Source: Alteripontixanthobacter muriae
Lineage (GTDB): Bacteria > Pseudomonadota > Alphaproteobacteria > Sphingomonadales > Sphingomonadaceae
Direction: 5' to 3'
Length of the DNA stretch: 64,000 nucleotides
Assembly: GCF_013336795.1 (NCBI RefSeq)
Contig: NZ_JAAFZT010000022.1
Location: 1-64,000 of the forward strand
Of this stretch, positions 47,080-56,122 are shown piece by piece (within the stretch, counting starts at the first letter, position 1; the number at the start of each line of letters is the position of its first letter). The position numbers were made by a program, and so were the translations under genes. The notes beneath the pieces were generated by a model. It worked only from the letters and a program-made list of their open reading frames with translations. It was not told the origin of the DNA and ran no database searches.

Positions 47080-49068
47080 TCAGCCAGGAGCTTTGCCGAG
47101 GAACTGGCTGACGGTCCGGGGTCGGCCGTATTCCGCCCGTCCGGGGTTCATCGCTTCATAAACCACCGCGTTTTCCAGTACGCGCTGCACATAGTTCTTC
47201 GTTTCGAAAAACGGGATTTCCTCGATCCAGCGCAACCAATCGATGTTGCCTTCACGCGGGTCGCCGTTCTGACGCAACCATTTGTTAACGTTGCCAGGCC
47301 CGGCATTATATGCTGCAACTGCGAGCGGATAGCTGCCGCCGTAATAGTTCAGCATCCTGTCGAAATAGGCTGTGCCTAGCTGCAGATTGTAGGTCGGATT
47401 GCCAATGAGATCGCTGGACATGTAGTTCATACCGAGCTTGCCTGCCTGTTCCCGCGCAGTGCCGGGCATCAGCTGCATCAGCCCCCGCGCGCCAGCATGG
47501 CTGACCCGCGTTTCGTCAAACTCGCTTTCCTGACGCGCGATGGCATGTACGAAAGTCCAGTTCGCGCCCTGCGGCGTGGAGAGGGTCGGAAAACCAATTT
47601 CAGTGAAACCGGAGAAATTCTTTTCCGGAGCGACGCGGCCGACCACGACACCAAGTTCGGGAAGGTTCAGCCCGCTGGCGAGTTCACCGGCAAGGGCAAG
47701 TTCACCCGGCGTATCGGCGGAATCGGCAAGCGCCGTGTAGAAGTACCGCGCTGTCTGCCAGTCCGAACCGCCCCGCGAAAGGGAGCGGATCGCCTGCACC
47801 AGCGGACTGCTAATGAAAGCTGCGCGCTCTTCCTGTGTCGGGACAGCCAGTGTCTGTCCGGCATAGGATGGAACAGAGCGGCCAAGTCTTTCGAGGGCCA
47901 GCAGCCCGTAGTAATATTCGGGGTATTCGGCAGCCATCTCGAAATAGCGGTTTGCTTCGGCTGCGTTACCGGCCCGTGCCGACGCGTTCCCGGCCCAGTA
48001 GAAACCCTTCGAGCGCGTCTGCGGAGTCTGTGCAGCCGCCCCGTAGCGATAGAACAGGGGTGCCGCTGCATTTCCGTCGCCGAGCTGATACAGCGCATTT
48101 GTTCCGCCGAGCCACATCAGCGAAGTGTAATCGTCGCGAAGACGATAGCTCATGGTCGAAACGTCGGCTCCGGGAGCGAAGAGGTCGTCAGCGGAAGCTG
48201 CGATCCTGACGGCGTCACGCGCCGACGCATTGCGGGCATTCGCCAGCATTTCGGTAACGAAGGCCTCTGGATTGACCGCCGGACGCGAAAAGGCCGGGCG
48301 GTTGGCGAGGAGCGACACTGCGGCACTGCTCTGTCCGCCGTTCCGATACTGCCGGGCCACATTGTAGACATAGCCAGGATCGCTGGATGCGCTTGCGGGG
48401 ATGGTCAGACCGGCCTGCGCGGGATCCTGCCCTTGCAGAAGAGCCAGGCGCGCCATCGCTATGTCGCGATAGGCGGGGGAAACATTGACGATCTGGCGAG
48501 CGGCCGCTTCGGATTTGCCCTGCCACAGCAGCGCGTCCATGCGCGCATCGTGGTCTTCTGCCGAAAAACGCGACCCGAACAGGCCGGTGATATAGGCTTC
48601 CGCAGGTCCGCTCATCTCGCCCCCGCGCCACGCCTTCCGGGCGTAATCTGGCGCTTCGGGCCGGTTCAGTGTGGCGAGGGCGAGGGCGTAACGAGCAAGC
48701 CCGCTGTTGGTCAGCGGCGGCTTGGCGTCGAAATAGGCGACCAGTTTCTCCGGGCTAACCGGATCACGATCGAGAGCGTCTTCGGCATAAGTGCGAAGAC
48801 GGGCCTCCATTGGAAAATCCGGATTTGCCAGAACGAAGCCAGCGTAATCCTCGAAGCTGAGGCCGTCATTTTTCGAAAGATAGCGCCAGCGGTCGACAGC
48901 GGCATCCGCACGCGTGGGAGCTTGCGCGACCATCTGGGCGCGGATCTGGTCACCTGCGGAGCTCGGCAAGCTAACCTGCTGTGCCATGGCGGAAGTTGCG
49001 GTGGAGGCCAGAGCAGTACTGGCCAGAATGCTTGCGAATGTGAGTGAGATACGGTCCATGCTGGACAT
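47080..49068 (-). CDS. Soluble lytic murein transglycosylase (Slt70-like)
   Basis: The 662-residue protein has a signal peptide (ASTALASTATSAMAQQ), a long alpha-helical superhelical U/L domain typical of Slt70 (residues ~60-470), and a C-terminal SLT domain: ARQESEFDETRVSHAGARGLMQLMPGTA (catalytic Glu in RQESEF) and AYNAGPGNVNKWLRQNGD. It cleaves peptidoglycan to 1,6-anhydro muropeptides in the periplasm. Two neighbouring ATGs fit; 49068 is chosen. It faces away from dapA with ~100 bases between. Confidence 0.94.
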   Translation of the reverse strand: MSSMDRISLTFASILASTALASTATSAMAQQVSLPSSAGDQIRAQMVAQAPTRADAAVDRWRYLSKNDGLSFEDYAGFVLANPDFPMEARLRTYAEDALDRDPVSPEKLVAYFDAKPPLTNSGLARYALALATLNRPEAPDYARKAWRGGEMSGPAEAYITGLFGSRFSAEDHDARMDALLWQGKSEAAARQIVNVSPAYRDIAMARLALLQGQDPAQAGLTIPASASSDPGYVYNVARQYRNGGQSSAAVSLLANRPAFSRPAVNPEAFVTEMLANARNASARDAVRIAASADDLFAPGADVSTMSYRLRDDYTSLMWLGGTNALYQLGDGNAAAPLFYRYGAAAQTPQTRSKGFYWAGNASARAGNAAEANRYFEMAAEYPEYYYGLLALERLGRSVPSYAGQTLAVPTQEERAAFISSPLVQAIRSLSRGGSDWQTARYFYTALADSADTPGELALAGELASGLNLPELGVVVGRVAPEKNFSGFTEIGFPTLSTPQGANWTFVHAIARQESEFDETRVSHAGARGLMQLMPGTAREQAGKLGMNYMSSDLIGNPTYNLQLGTAYFDRMLNYYGGSYPLAVAAYNAGPGNVNKWLRQNGDPREGNIDWLRWIEEIPFFETKNYVQRVLENAVVYEAMNPGRAEYGRPRTVSQFLGKAPG

Positions 49069-49167
49069 AATGCCGTATCGCTCATTATCAGGCAATGAAT
49101 AGAACCCGTTACGCGTATGGCCTGAGGCCGCACGTTTTCTGTATCGGATCAAATGCATGAGGCCTAG

Positions 49168-50049
49168 ATGTTTTCCGGATCGATCCCCGCCCTGATTACG
49201 CCTTTCCGCGGAGGGAAGGTGGATGAAAGCGCCTTTCGGCGGCTGATCGACTGGCAGATCGAAAGCGGATCGTCTGCTCTCGTGCCTTGCGGAACGACCG
49301 GTGAGGCGTCGACCATTTCGAATGCAGAGCATCACAGGGTCGTCGAAATCTGCGTGGAACAGGCAGCCGGGCGTGTGCCTGTCATTGCGGGATGCGGCAG
49401 CAACGACACGCAGAATGCCTTGCTCCACATGCAGTTCTCGAAGAAAGCCGGCGCTGCGGCGGCGCTATGCGTCGCACCTTACTACAATCGGCCAAGTCAA
49501 CGGGGCCTGATCGCCCATTTCAGCCATCTGGCCAGCAATTGCGACCTGCCCATCGTTCTCTACAATGTGCCCGCGCGAACGGTAACGGATATCGCGCCGG
49601 AAACGGTGTGCGAACTCGCGCAGAAATTCCCCGATCGCATCGTGGCCATCAAGGACGCGAGCGAGGATCTTTCCAGGGTTGCCGACCACCGCATGGGCAT
49701 CGGGCATTCCTTCTGCCAATTGTCCGGCAACGACGAACTGGCCCTGCCGTTCAATGCCGCGGGAGGGGCGGGGTGCATCTCTGTCACCGCCAACGTCGCG
49801 CCGAAGCTGTGTGCAGAATTCCAGAAGGCCTGCGCCGGCAATGATCTGGTGCGCGCGCGTGAATTGAACGACAGGCTGTATCCCCTGCACTACGCCATGT
49901 TTGAAGATGCCAGTCCCGCGCCGGTCAAATACGCGCTTTCCCGCGTTCACGACTGGCTGACTGACGAGGTGCGCCTGCCTCTTTGCTCCGCCAGCGCCGA
50001 GGCTCGTGCGGCGGTGGATGCGGCGCTGGAACATGCCGGCATCAGGTAA
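49168..50049 (+). CDS. dapA: 4-hydroxy-tetrahydrodipicolinate synthase
   Basis: DapA condenses pyruvate with aspartate semialdehyde in lysine and diaminopimelate synthesis. The 293-residue protein has [14 protein letters not shown] (pyruvate pocket), the Tyr in [11 protein letters not shown], and the Schiff-base Lys in [12 protein letters not shown]. Length and fold are normal. It is followed after ~97 bases by smpB on the same strand. Confidence 0.97.
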   Translation: MFSGSIPALITPFRGGKVDESAFRRLIDWQIESGSSALVPCGTTGEASTISNAEHHRVVEICVEQAAGRVPVIAGCGSNDTQNALLHMQFSKKAGAAAALCVAPYYNRPSQRGLIAHFSHLASNCDLPIVLYNVPARTVTDIAPETVCELAQKFPDRIVAIKDASEDLSRVADHRMGIGHSFCQLSGNDELALPFNAAGGAGCISVTANVAPKLCAEFQKACAGNDLVRARELNDRLYPLHYAMFEDASPAPVKYALSRVHDWLTDEVRLPLCSASAEARAAVDAALEHAGIR

Positions 50050-50146
50050 GTTCGGGTGTCATGCTACCATGGCTGCAGCAAATTGGCCCGCGCAATCACC
50101 TGCCAGTTACCTTTCCCTTTCCGCCAACCGGTCCTACATCGCACAT

Positions 50147-50629
50147 ATGGCACGCCCCAAACCCGAGACTTTCGACAAGCAGAAAACCGTTGCGGAGAAC
50201 CGCCGCGCGCGTTTCGATTACGCGATCGACGACAAGGTCGAAGCAGGGCTGGCGCTGCAAGGGACCGAGGTAAAAGCCTTGCGTGCAGGACAGGCCACCA
50301 TTGCGGAAAGCTATGCCGAAGTTCGCGACGGTCAGGTCTGGCTGATCAACGCCAACATACCTGAGTACAGCCACGGCAACCGCCTAAACCATGAACCGAA
50401 GCGACCGCGGAAGCTGTTGTTGCACGAGCGCGAGATTGCTCGCCTCACGGGCGCGGTCGAGCGGAAGGGCATGACGCTGGTGCCCATGAGCATCTATTTC
50501 AACAAGAGCGGCCGCGCCAAGGTTGAACTGGCTCTGGCAAAGGGTCGGCAAGCTCAGGACAAGCGCGCTTACATCAAGGACCGGGACTGGCAGCGCGACA
50601 AGGCGCGGGTCATGCGCGAGCATAATTAG
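50147..50629 (+). CDS. smpB: SsrA-binding protein SmpB
   Basis: SmpB carries tmRNA to stalled ribosomes for trans-translation. The 160-residue protein begins [20 protein letters not shown] and has the OB-fold core [34 protein letters not shown] and the C-terminal basic tail [25 protein letters not shown] that enters the A site. ATG 50147 is chosen by the family start. tmRNA (ssrA) is not in the window. Confidence 0.97.
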   Translation: MARPKPETFDKQKTVAENRRARFDYAIDDKVEAGLALQGTEVKALRAGQATIAESYAEVRDGQVWLINANIPEYSHGNRLNHEPKRPRKLLLHEREIARLTGAVERKGMTLVPMSIYFNKSGRAKVELALAKGRQAQDKRAYIKDRDWQRDKARVMREHN

Positions 50630-50769
50630 GGAAGCGCCGTTCAGTAGCCGGCCATGCCGTTTCAGCTAGGGCGGGCGCTCGTAAACAACGCCTTGGCGCT
50701 CGCGACTGGGATGCACTGCATCGCAGGGTTGCGCTCTTGCAAACGGGCGCGCAAGGGAAGCGCGAAACA

Positions 50770-51357
50770 ATGAACCGCAAGCCTTCGAAAACCTTTCTGG
50801 CAGACTGGATCGTGCGGCACATGCCGACGCGCGAGCAGATGGCCGACAATCGTTATCTCGCACCGATCGCCCATCGCTTCCTCAGCCCGGAACTGTGGCG
50901 TTTCACCCGGCGCAGCGTCCCCCGCGGAGTAGCACTGGGCCTGTTTGCGGCCTTCATCGTACCGGTTGGGCAGATATTTCTTGCCGCTTTTCTCGCCTTG
51001 CCTGCGAGGGCCAACGTTCCCCTGTCGGCCCTGGTAACCTTCATCACTAATCCCTTTACCCTTGCATTCTGGCTTGTTGTCGCAAACCGGCTCGGCGAAT
51101 TCATGTTGAAGGTCGATCCGGAAACGGTGCTTGTTGCGCAGGACCAGTTCGCTAGCGGGCGTTGGCAGAAATTCGGATGGTTTCTGGAAACTGCCGGTGT
51201 CACAGCCTTTGGCTTCGTTGTCATGTCGATCGTGTCGGCCGCCATCGGTTACCTGATCGCGAGCATGGTTTGGCGGATTATCGTCGTTCGCAGACGGAAC
51301 AAGCGCGTTCGCCTCCATGAGAAAACAGCTTCTGCTTCAGCGCGGGTTGACGAGTGA
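50770..51357 (+). CDS. DUF2062 domain-containing membrane protein
   Basis: The 195-residue protein has the DUF2062 domain: RRSVPRGVALGLFAAFIVPVGQIFLAA and SALVTFITNPFTLAFWLVVANRLGEF, three to four membrane helices, and a basic tail. The function is unknown; homologues are small inner membrane proteins. AAGGGAAG lies about ten bases before ATG 50770. Its TGA overlaps the GTG of cckA (GTGA), so the two are translationally coupled, a link seen by eye here and worth noting. Confidence 0.85.
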   Translation: MNRKPSKTFLADWIVRHMPTREQMADNRYLAPIAHRFLSPELWRFTRRSVPRGVALGLFAAFIVPVGQIFLAAFLALPARANVPLSALVTFITNPFTLAFWLVVANRLGEFMLKVDPETVLVAQDQFASGRWQKFGWFLETAGVTAFGFVVMSIVSAAIGYLIASMVWRIIVVRRRNKRVRLHEKTASASARVDE

Positions 51358-53837
51358 AATATCAAAAGGATTTGAAGTCGGGCATCGAGGCTGCGGGTCT
51401 ACACCGTCTGTTGTTGTTCGTGGCTGTGGCATTTGCGTTCAGTGTTGCTCTGGTATGGATTGTAAGCGGCAATGCAGGGGCTGCAATTGCATACGCCTGC
51501 GGTCTGGCCGTGTTTGCCGCCTGCGGGGCAGCTATCGCGAAGCTCGGCGGCCGAACGGAGAAGGACGCGCTTGCCGCACCCGACTGGTCGGTCACGGTTG
51601 CGGCCATAGAGACGCCGGAAACCGCGATCGCCATCACCGACCGGGCGAACAGGATGGTTTGTGCGAATGCGCGTTATATGCAGTGGTTCGGCACTGCACA
51701 TGCGCCTCCCAATCTGCCGGTGGACCGTGCTTCTCTTGAAAAACTCACCCGCGCGGCGCGCGATGCGTGGCGGGATGGTTCGGGCTCTGCCGATCCGCTG
51801 GAAGCGAACGACGGATCGGCAATCTGGTCCGCTACTGCCAGTCGCGCGGGCCGGGGCGACGACTATCTCGTCTGGCGTGTGAGCCAGCAGGTTGCGCCCG
51901 ACCCTGTGCAGACCTTGTCAGATCAGGTTACCGGCCAATTGGGCCGCTTGCTGAGTCAGGCCGGCATCGAAAGTGCGCTGGTGGGTGCTGACGGCATTAT
52001 CCAGGCCGTGGCCGCAGGCTTTGCGGAACGGGCAGCTGGCGACGCCAGCGCGACACTGGCGGGGCAGGATTTCGTCGGCTTGTTGCGGTCTGACGAAAGG
52101 GACCGCATTTACTACGCTCGCGAGGCGCGGCGCGGCACTCCGCAGACGTTGATACACGTGCCGCTTTCCGAAGGCGCGGCGCCGTCTGCCGACGAAGCGC
52201 CTTCATTGATGCTGCTGGTCGATAGCGGAGTGGGTATCGGCGGCTCTTCCGGAGGCGGTTTCGATGCAGGATCGTCGACCGCTTCGGCAACGCCTCAGTT
52301 GGAGGCGCTGCTCGGTGCCCTGCCGCTGGGCCTTGCCCTGACAGACAGGGACGGGCGGCTGCTTTTCGCCAATCCTGCATTCACCCGGGCAGTCGGCTTC
52401 GAGGGCAGGGCGATGCCGCAATATCCTTCCGATCTTGTCATGCGTGAGGACAAGGGCGCTTTGGCCGATGCCGTTCGCCGGTTCGGGAAAGGCCCAGCGA
52501 ACAATGGCGACATGGCAGTGCGCCTTCTCAGCGAACCTGACGATCCCGTGTCGTTGGGCTTGGCTGGGGTGAGGGGTTTAGGCGAGGCATCGGTCTTGCT
52601 CAGCCTTGCGGACAGCAGCGAGGAAACGAGGCTGAAGCGTCAGGTGGCTCAGGCGACGAAAATGCAGGCGGTTGGCCAGCTGGCTGGCGGTGTCGCTCAT
52701 GACTTCAACAATGTCCTGACCGCGATAATCGGATATTGCGACCTGATGTTGCTGCGCCATACGCCGGGCGACAGTGACTATGATGACATCCAGCAGATCA
52801 GGGCGAATTCCAATCGTGCGGCCAGCCTGACGCGGCAATTGCTTGCATTCTCGCGCCAGCAGACGCTGCGGCCCGAAATTCTGCAATTGCCCGATGTGGT
52901 GAGCGAGGTCAGTCAGCTTCTGAACAGGCTTCTGGGCGAGAAAGTGACTCTGAGGGTCCGGCACGATCGGGATCTTGGGCCCGTGCGCGCCGACCCGCAG
53001 CAACTGGAGCAGGTCATCGTGAACCTGGCCGTCAACGCGCGCGATGCGATGCTTGCTTCGCCCGAGGGCACGGGCCGGCTGACGCTCGCCACCCGGCGTG
53101 TCTCTGCAAGTGACATTCGCAAGATGGGTTCGGATATCCTGCCGGTCGCAGACTACACGGTGCTGCTGGTTCAGGATACCGGCGGCGGCATACCCGCAGA
53201 CAAGCTGAGCAAGATTTTCGAACCCTTCTTCACGACGAAGGAGCTTGGCAAGGGAACGGGACTTGGCCTTTCCACAGTCTATGGGATAGTCAAGCAATCC
53301 GGCGGTTTCATCTTCGCCGATAACATCGGCACTGCAGGCGAGAAGCCCGAAGGCGCGCGCTTCACCGTCTACCTCCCCGTGTATCACGGCGACCTGCCGG
53401 AGCGAAAAAGCGCCGCACCGGCAGAGGTGCAGGCCGAGGCCAGTTCGTGGTCCGGCGGGGGGCGCGTACTGCTGGTGGAGGATGAGGACATGGTCCGCGC
53501 CGTTGCCGAACGGGCGTTGTCGCGCGCAGGCTACGAGGTCACGCCTTGCTCGGATGGCGAAGAGGGTTTGGCTGCGATCGCCAACGGCGGGGAATATGAC
53601 ATGGTGGTCTCCGACGTGGTCATGCCGGGCATGGACGGTCCGGCCATGGTGCGCGCAATCCGCAGGGTCAAACCCGACCTGCCGGTATTGTTCATGTCCG
53701 GCTATGCTGAAGAACAGCTCCGCCGGGACATCGATGTCGAGAACATGCATTTCCTCGCCAAGCCGTTCAGCGTTCAACAGATTGGCGAGCAGGTAGGTGC
53801 GATCCTGGCGAGCAGCGGCAAACGACAGCAAAGCTGA
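51354..53837 (+). CDS. cckA: Hybrid sensor histidine kinase CckA
   Basis: CckA starts the CckA-ChpT-CtrA phosphorelay that controls the cell cycle, motility and gene transfer in alphaproteobacteria. The 827-residue protein has two membrane helices (about residues 20-62), two PAS-like regions, the dimerisation/phosphoacceptor His449 in [17 protein letters not shown], the ATPase with [17 protein letters not shown] and [20 protein letters not shown], and a C-terminal receiver with phospho-Asp753 in [17 protein letters not shown] start overlaps the DUF2062 stop. recA follows after a 104-base gap. Confidence 0.95.
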   Translation: MKYQKDLKSGIEAAGLHRLLLFVAVAFAFSVALVWIVSGNAGAAIAYACGLAVFAACGAAIAKLGGRTEKDALAAPDWSVTVAAIETPETAIAITDRANRMVCANARYMQWFGTAHAPPNLPVDRASLEKLTRAARDAWRDGSGSADPLEANDGSAIWSATASRAGRGDDYLVWRVSQQVAPDPVQTLSDQVTGQLGRLLSQAGIESALVGADGIIQAVAAGFAERAAGDASATLAGQDFVGLLRSDERDRIYYAREARRGTPQTLIHVPLSEGAAPSADEAPSLMLLVDSGVGIGGSSGGGFDAGSSTASATPQLEALLGALPLGLALTDRDGRLLFANPAFTRAVGFEGRAMPQYPSDLVMREDKGALADAVRRFGKGPANNGDMAVRLLSEPDDPVSLGLAGVRGLGEASVLLSLADSSEETRLKRQVAQATKMQAVGQLAGGVAHDFNNVLTAIIGYCDLMLLRHTPGDSDYDDIQQIRANSNRAASLTRQLLAFSRQQTLRPEILQLPDVVSEVSQLLNRLLGEKVTLRVRHDRDLGPVRADPQQLEQVIVNLAVNARDAMLASPEGTGRLTLATRRVSASDIRKMGSDILPVADYTVLLVQDTGGGIPADKLSKIFEPFFTTKELGKGTGLGLSTVYGIVKQSGGFIFADNIGTAGEKPEGARFTVYLPVYHGDLPERKSAAPAEVQAEASSWSGGGRVLLVEDEDMVRAVAERALSRAGYEVTPCSDGEEGLAAIANGGEYDMVVSDVVMPGMDGPAMVRAIRRVKPDLPVLFMSGYAEEQLRRDIDVENMHFLAKPFSVQQIGEQVGAILASSGKRQQS

Positions 53838-53851
53838 CGCAGGAAATAAAT

Positions 53852-53866
53852 GTTCCCCTCTTGTTC
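53852..53866 (+). promoter_or_regulatory. LexA-binding SOS box upstream of recA
   Basis: GTTC-CCCTCTT-GTTC is an exact match to the alphaproteobacterial SOS box. Its last half overlaps a likely -35 element TTGTTC (53861-53866), which is 17 bases before TATATA (53884-53889). LexA bound here would therefore block the recA promoter. Confidence 0.88.
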
Positions 53867-53883
53867 CGCCCCCATCATCTGAT

Positions 53884-53889
53884 TATATA
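53884..53889 (+). promoter_or_regulatory. Putative recA promoter -10 element
   Basis: TATATA lies 17 bases downstream of TTGTTC, giving a plausible sigma70-type promoter for recA inside the SOS-box region and 52 bases before the ATG. Assigned by eye only. Confidence 0.5.
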
Positions 53890-53941
53890 GGTGCCGGGCA
53901 TAAGCTTGGTGCTGGCCTAGGAAATAGATGGAGGCCGTGTC

Positions 53942-55012
53942 ATGGCAGCGAATCTGAAACTGGTTGAAGGCAAGGAAAACAACGTGGACCGTCAGAAAGC
54001 ACTCGATGCCGCATTGGCCCAGATCGATCGCGCGTTCGGCAAGGGCTCGGCAATGAAGCTTGGCAGTCGGGAGGCCATGAACGTCGAGGCGATCTCGACA
54101 GGCTCGCTCGGCCTTGACATCGCCCTCGGAATCGGTGGCCTGCCCAAGGGCCGTGTCATCGAGATCTATGGACCTGAAAGTTCGGGCAAGACGACGCTGG
54201 CACTCCATGTCATTGCGGAAGCGCAGAAGAATGGCGGCACTGCGGCTTTCGTCGATGCGGAACATGCGCTCGATCCCGTCTATGCGAGAAAGCTGGGCGT
54301 CGACATTGACGAATTGATCGTTTCGCAGCCCGATACTGGCGAACAGGCGCTGGAGATTACCGACACATTGGTGCGTTCCAACGCGATCGATGTGCTGGTT
54401 GTCGACTCCGTTGCCGCTCTTGTCCCGCGTGCGGAAATCGAAGGCGAGATGGGGGACAGTCACGTCGGCCTGCAGGCCCGTCTGATGTCGCAGTCCCTTC
54501 GCAAGCTTACCGGCTCGATTAACCGGTCGAAATGCATGGTCATCTTCATTAACCAGCTGCGGATGAAGATCGGCGTGATGTATGGTAACCCCGAGACGAC
54601 CACGGGCGGTAACGCGCTCAAGTTCTACGCTTCGGTCAGGCTCGACATTCGCCGGACGGGGCAGATTAAGGATCGCGACGATATCATCGGCAATTCAACG
54701 CGTGTGAAAGTTGTCAAGAACAAGGTTGCGCCGCCTTTCAAGCAGGTTGAATTCGACATCATGTACGGCGAAGGCATATCGAAGATCGGCGAAATTCTCG
54801 ATCTGGGTGTCAAGGCAGGCATCGTCGAGAAGTCTGGTTCCTGGTTCAGCTATGACAGCGTCAGAATTGGTCAGGGCCGTGAAAACGCCAAGACATTCCT
54901 CAAGGAAAATCCGGAAATGCAGGCCAAGCTCGAAGCCGCTATTCGCGGCCGGGAAGACAAGGTTGCCGAGGAAATGATGACCGGTCCGTCGTCGGAGGAC
55001 GACGCAGAGTAA
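53942..55012 (+). CDS. recA: Recombinase A
   Basis: RecA promotes DNA strand exchange and triggers LexA self-cleavage. The 356-residue product has Walker [10 protein letters not shown] (~residues 75-83), [19 protein letters not shown], the L2/L3 region [21 protein letters not shown] and an acidic C-terminus (GPSSEDDAE). It stands under an exact SOS box and probable promoter and ends in a terminator, a normal stand-alone arrangement. Confidence 0.98.
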   Translation: MAANLKLVEGKENNVDRQKALDAALAQIDRAFGKGSAMKLGSREAMNVEAISTGSLGLDIALGIGGLPKGRVIEIYGPESSGKTTLALHVIAEAQKNGGTAAFVDAEHALDPVYARKLGVDIDELIVSQPDTGEQALEITDTLVRSNAIDVLVVDSVAALVPRAEIEGEMGDSHVGLQARLMSQSLRKLTGSINRSKCMVIFINQLRMKIGVMYGNPETTTGGNALKFYASVRLDIRRTGQIKDRDDIIGNSTRVKVVKNKVAPPFKQVEFDIMYGEGISKIGEILDLGVKAGIVEKSGSWFSYDSVRIGQGRENAKTFLKENPEMQAKLEAAIRGREDKVAEEMMTGPSSEDDAE

Positions 55013-55047
55013 CGAGAAATTTAGTAAATCATTCGCGCGATTTCCAG

Positions 55048-55085
55048 GCCGCCTTCGATCTGAGCAGATTGGAGGCGGCTTTTCT
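55048..55085 (+). terminator. Rho-independent terminator after recA
   Basis: GCCGCCT pairs with AGGCGGC around a loop that contains its own ATCTG/CAGAT stem. TTTTC follows. It lies 36 bases after the recA stop. Confidence 0.87.
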
Positions 55086-55190
55086 TTGGGAGCATTCCAC
55101 AAGATTGCCAAACAAAGGTTTGACTTGATTTTTCCTAAGTCTAGACCCTGCCGCAAGGGGCACAAGAACCCGTCGGTCGCACATTCAGCA

Positions 55191-55210
55191 TCACTCAGCA
55201 TCACTCAGCA
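55191..55210. repeat. Short tandem repeat TCACTCAGCA
   Basis: Two perfect 10-bp copies, preceded by a third degenerate copy at 55181-55190, lie 11 bases upstream of the methyltransferase start codon. They could be replication-slippage prone. Confidence 0.75.
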
Positions 55211-55221
55211 GGGGCCGATAA

Positions 55222-56040
55222 ATGACGGGAAGAGACGAATGGCGCACCGGTGTCGGCGCGAAGTGGGCGGCCGAATGGCGCCGGACCGACCGCAGCTTCA
55301 CGGGCCTGACGGAAGAGTTGCTCAGGAAAGCTCTCTCCATTCCGGTGCACAATGTGCTCGACATCGGTTGCGGAGCCGGAGAAATCTCGCTCGCACTAGC
55401 GCGTTCAAATCAGCAAGCGTCGGTGACCGGCATAGATGTGAGCGCCGACTTGATCGAGGTTGCGAGAGCAAGGGGCGGTAATCTGCACAATCTTGAGTTC
55501 GTGACCGGCGACGCACAAGAGTGGAGCGCTGAAGGACAGAAGGCCGATCTCTTGATCTCCCGGCATGGAACCATGTTCTTCGATGATCCCGTCGCTGCCT
55601 TCAGCAATCTTCGCGGCGAAGCATTCTCGCATGCAAGGCTGATCTTTTCCTGCTTTCGTGAACGCAGATACAACGATTGGGCGACCGAGTTTGCCGAACT
55701 CGCTCCCCAAGAGGGCGAACCGGTCGAAGAAGCTCCCGGTCCATTCGCTTTCGGACGGGAGGAGCGCATTCACAATGTCCTTTCCGATGCAGGATGGGGC
55801 GACATTCATTGTGAACCGATTGACTACGCCTATGTAGCCGGAGCAGGTTCAGAGGCCGTCGAAGATGCGAAAGCCTATCTCCTTGCCATCGGGCCTGCTG
55901 CCGCTGCCGCGGCAAAGCTCGCGGGGTCGGCTCGCGACCGGTTCGAAAGCGGCATGGAAGCCTTGCTGCGGAAAAGGTGCGATCACGACATCGTGGCATT
56001 CGAAGCGGCTGCCTGGATCGTTACTGCCCGCCCGATCTGA
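55222..56040 (+). CDS. Class I SAM-dependent methyltransferase
   Basis: The 272-residue protein has the SAM motif VLDIGCGAGEISLALA (motif I), the acidic end of strand 2 in VTGIDVSADLIEVA, and the motif-IV-like ADLLISRHGTMFFDDP. The rest is all-helical and of unknown specificity. Small-molecule methyltransferases and some protein or tRNA methyltransferases share this layout. It lies between recA and alaS and has no clear coupling to either, apart from same strand and an 82-base gap to alaS. Confidence 0.85.
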   Translation: MTGRDEWRTGVGAKWAAEWRRTDRSFTGLTEELLRKALSIPVHNVLDIGCGAGEISLALARSNQQASVTGIDVSADLIEVARARGGNLHNLEFVTGDAQEWSAEGQKADLLISRHGTMFFDDPVAAFSNLRGEAFSHARLIFSCFRERRYNDWATEFAELAPQEGEPVEEAPGPFAFGREERIHNVLSDAGWGDIHCEPIDYAYVAGAGSEAVEDAKAYLLAIGPAAAAAAKLAGSARDRFESGMEALLRKRCDHDIVAFEAAAWIVTARPI

Positions 56041-56122
56041 CGATCACTCCTGCACCGCACGACCAATACACTGCTGCTAATCCTGCTTGTCGCCGCCTGT
56101 ACGAACGATTACCTGCGGTCTC

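Noticed and set aside
56041-56122. A T-box or other riboswitch controlling alaS.
   Set aside because: The gap is only 82 bases and no T-box sequence is present.
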